Shown here: positions 61,849-64,000 of the stretch, one piece after another | How the letters are laid out: every line of letters starts with the position of its first letter | Numbering within the stretch: the stretch's first letter is position 1 | NCBI RefSeq assembly: GCF_000499845.2 | Contig: NC_023758.2 | Location: 40,380,108-40,444,107 of the forward strand | Reading direction: 5' to 3' | Length of the DNA: 64,000 nucleotides | Origin: Phaseolus vulgaris | Taxonomy: Eukaryota > Streptophyta > Magnoliopsida > Fabales > Fabaceae | Notes under the pieces: model-generated | What the model was told of the DNA's origin: nothing | The model's input: the letters and a program-made list of their open reading frames with translations, nothing else | The model's database searches: none | Translations under genes and position numbers: made by a program

Positions 61849-62426
61849 CAGTGTTGTTAAAATTGCGATTTAGATAGGAAAAATCGCGATTTTACGATCT
61901 TTCATGCTAAAAATGTGCTGGATCGGTGCCTGGATTGTTTTCTCAACGGATCGGAGCGATCCGACGATCCAGGGGTTGGATCGGTGATCCATGGGCCTCC
62001 GCGATCCATGACGCGGCCCAAAAAAACCCTAAATTTTAAAAAAACCTAAAAACCCTAATTTGAGTCTCAGAAACCCTAATCCCAAAACGCAATCCTAATT
62101 TGAAGAACCTGTGCCTCTGTCGTGCCGTTTGGCCGCCGTCCACGCTACCTGTCGTCGTCGCCGCCGTCCACGCTACGCGTCGTCGCCTTCGTCGATCGTG
62201 CCTTCGTCATTTGCCTTCGCCATTTGGATCATTTAGTTATATTATATATCTGGACCATTTAGTTATGTTATATATTTGGACCATTTCATGAATTATGAGT
62301 CTATTTTTAATTATCTTATGTATAGTAACTCGGATAGTAACTCTTCCGAGTCGAGTTACGATCCCCGAGTTACGATCTTTTTTTCCCTCTCCAATCCGTC
62401 TACGAGTTACGATTTTAACAACATTG
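61849..62426. mobile_element. hAT-like non-autonomous element, 578 bp, perfect 8-bp TSD
   Basis: AACTTAGC stands on both sides (61841-61848 and 62427-62434). The left end is CAGTGTTGTTAAAATTGCG and the right end, read inwards, is CAATGTTGTTAAAATCGTA: one mismatch in the first 15 bases. An 8-bp duplication with CAxTG ends fits the hAT superfamily. Inside is a GC-rich tract (about 62110-62215) with two CCGCCGTCCACGCTAC copies, and a three-fold GGAYCATTTAGTTAT-like repeat at about 62225-62290. No transposase is encoded. Confidence 0.85.
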
Positions 62427-62434
62427 AACTTAGC

Positions 62435-64000
62435 CACTCATGACAGCTCTTCCAATCTTCATTCTTGATCTGGATTGCATAAGAAGTGCTGATCTGAGTA
62501 AGTTCTTCTCCAAGAATAGAGTTCTCCTTCTTCTCTCACTAACTTCTCTCTAAAGATCTCAGTTTTTTTTCCCACCGCTTGTTTTGAGTTTTCTTTCAAA
62601 ATTTATATAATCAACTTTAGCTCAAGCTAGCCCGTTTTGGCTTAAGCTAGATCTTTCGGTGCATTTTTAGCTTGAGCTAGCGATTCTAGCCTGAGCTAGA
62701 ATTGTACTGCACCTTTAATCAACTCTGGACAGTTTTAGCTTGAGCTAAATCCTCTAGCTTGAGCTAAATCTTCTTGTGATCCAATTAAGTTTTTACTTTC
62801 TTTCTTTCAATGCCAACTTAATAATTCTTTCAATGCTTCATATTCATCTGCAATTTACACAAAAATTGAAATTAAATTTTTTCATTTGTTTCTTGGTTCA
62901 AAATATATAATCAGATTCAATAATTATCAGATTAGAGTAATTTTCTTTCATTAAGTAACAATTAAGTTCCCAAGTGTTCAATTTTCTCAATCATAAAAAC
63001 TACACATTGACACTTATAAAAAAGTAACGCAAGAAATAGTCTTTTTGAAAGAAAATTACGCACATTTTATTCTTTGTAAAGAAAATATTTTTTTAAACAA
63101 GTTTTAAACATAGAGACAATAAGAATAAAATGCACAAGTATATTTATACTATTTTTCTTAATCATCAATTATATCTAAGTTTTGGAAAATTTTCTAAGTT
63201 TTTTTTATAATCGTAAATGAATAAATTAAGTTATTTGGAGTATTTGAGAGATACTCCAACCGTATAAAAAAAAATTACAGCTATATTTCACTAAGATCAA
63301 CATGAGGAAAAATCTTTTAACCAAAAAGTTATATCCTACCTAAATAAAAAATTCGGTTATTATATGACCAAAACTTTTAAGTGTACCAAATTAAGATCGC
63401 TAGTATATTGATTGTCTTTTAACACAATTTATCTTCAATCACTTTCTCGATTCAGTTTTATATTTGATGGTGTTTAGACAATGTATGAGATCTAAAACCC
63501 TGCTTCTATTGTAACAAAAGATTCCCTTTTTATGTGGAAAAGGCCCGTATCAATAATTCTGATTTTACGTATGGACAATTCCTCAAAATCTTGTTCATTC
63601 GCAACAAAATCTTTTCTTTTTGCGATGGTCAAAAAAAACATGTCTAGCAAAATGATTATAAATCATTGATTCATCTGGTATCTAATATATATATATATAT
63701 ATAGAATAGGTTTACCTATTTACTAGATTGAAAATGTTGAATTTTTGATGTTCAAGGAGATCTGCCATTTCTTGAAATAGATCTTCTGATTCAAAATCGT
63801 GGTGTAACGTGTATCTCCCCCTGTTCCGGTCATGGAATAGATGAAAGAAACCCCAAAATGGATTTTTGTTCACTCAAAATATGCAATGCGGCAGATTTTA
63901 CTTTACCAGATCTAAGTTTTGAGTTGGGCAAGTGCAAAAGTTTCCAACGGATCTGGTTTTGCATTCTTGAACACAATCTGATTTCTCTACATCCAAATTT
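62435..64000. other. Probable transposon-derived DNA, no gene seen
   Basis: Sequence directly after the hAT-like element continues the sequence before it. It includes about six copies of an AGCTTGAGCTA-like motif in both orientations (62618-62790) and a (TA)n run at about 63687-63702. The look is that of an LTR-type element, but no LTR boundary was found inside the window. Confidence 0.35.
62618..62790. repeat. Short interspersed AGCTTGAGCTA motif repeats
   Basis: AGCTCAAGCTAG, TTAAGCTAG, AGCTTGAGCTAG, CCTGAGCTAG and two AGCTTGAGCTAAAT copies lie within 173 bp, separated by unrelated spacers. Confidence 0.75.

Noticed and set aside
62100..62291. 63-codon frame in the GC-rich part of the hAT-like element
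   Set aside because: Arises from the tandem CCGCCGTCC sequence and short repeats; no start context or domain. Kept as a possible captured gene piece only.
1..64000. CRISPR arrays, bacterial operons, phage or endogenous viral genes
   Set aside because: Nothing of the kind was found; all genes are plant nuclear genes with spliceosomal introns or typical intronless sHSPs.

Overview
The window is nuclear DNA of a dicot plant, very probably a phaseoloid legume (Vigna, Phaseolus or Glycine relatives). The evidence is split genes with plant-type introns, AT-rich intergenic DNA, and class I small heat-shock proteins (sHSPs) that read like the soybean and bean proteins. No bacterial or viral features were seen.

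Layout. 0-9.4 kb is repeat-rich and gene-poor: a GC-rich satellite with a 26-bp period (0.9-1.95 kb), microsatellites, a possible tRNA-derived SINE and a decayed TRIM-like element. 9.9-14.7 kb holds a 7-exon MACPF-domain gene of the NSL1/CAD1 family (609 aa, + strand), followed by a dead Copia gag fragment. 16.7-19.0 kb is a 5-exon plastid-type HAD phosphatase resembling PGPP1 (354 aa, +). 23.9-26.5 kb is a 5-exon Mediator-associated-protein-2-like gene (234 aa, +). 27.4-46 kb is an sHSP cluster: one divergent 134-aa protein, then five intronless 160-aa class I genes, all on the + strand and 4-5 kb apart, plus one broken sHSP remnant. 48.3-50.6 kb is a Di19-type zinc-finger gene (234 aa, -) with a U12-type AT-AC intron. 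56.3-59.7 kb is a small conserved plant gene of unknown function (135 aa, -). The rest is AT-rich DNA with non-autonomous transposons, some with intact target-site duplications: two Mutator-like (9-bp TSD), one hAT-like (8-bp TSD) and three related foldback elements.

How it works together. The sHSP cluster is the dominant functional unit. All five class I genes have a heat-shock element ending exactly 24 bp upstream of a TATA box, so they should respond together to heat-shock factors. Sequence relations (A with E, B with D, C apart) and shared flanks show growth by segmental duplication, perhaps with later gene conversion. The Di19 gene (drought and salt signalling) and the MACPF gene (cell-death restraint) are stress-related by family, but nothing in the sequence links them to the cluster.

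Exon boundaries were set by hand from splice signals, reading phase and family resemblance. Transcription starts, UTR introns and transposon family names are less certain.
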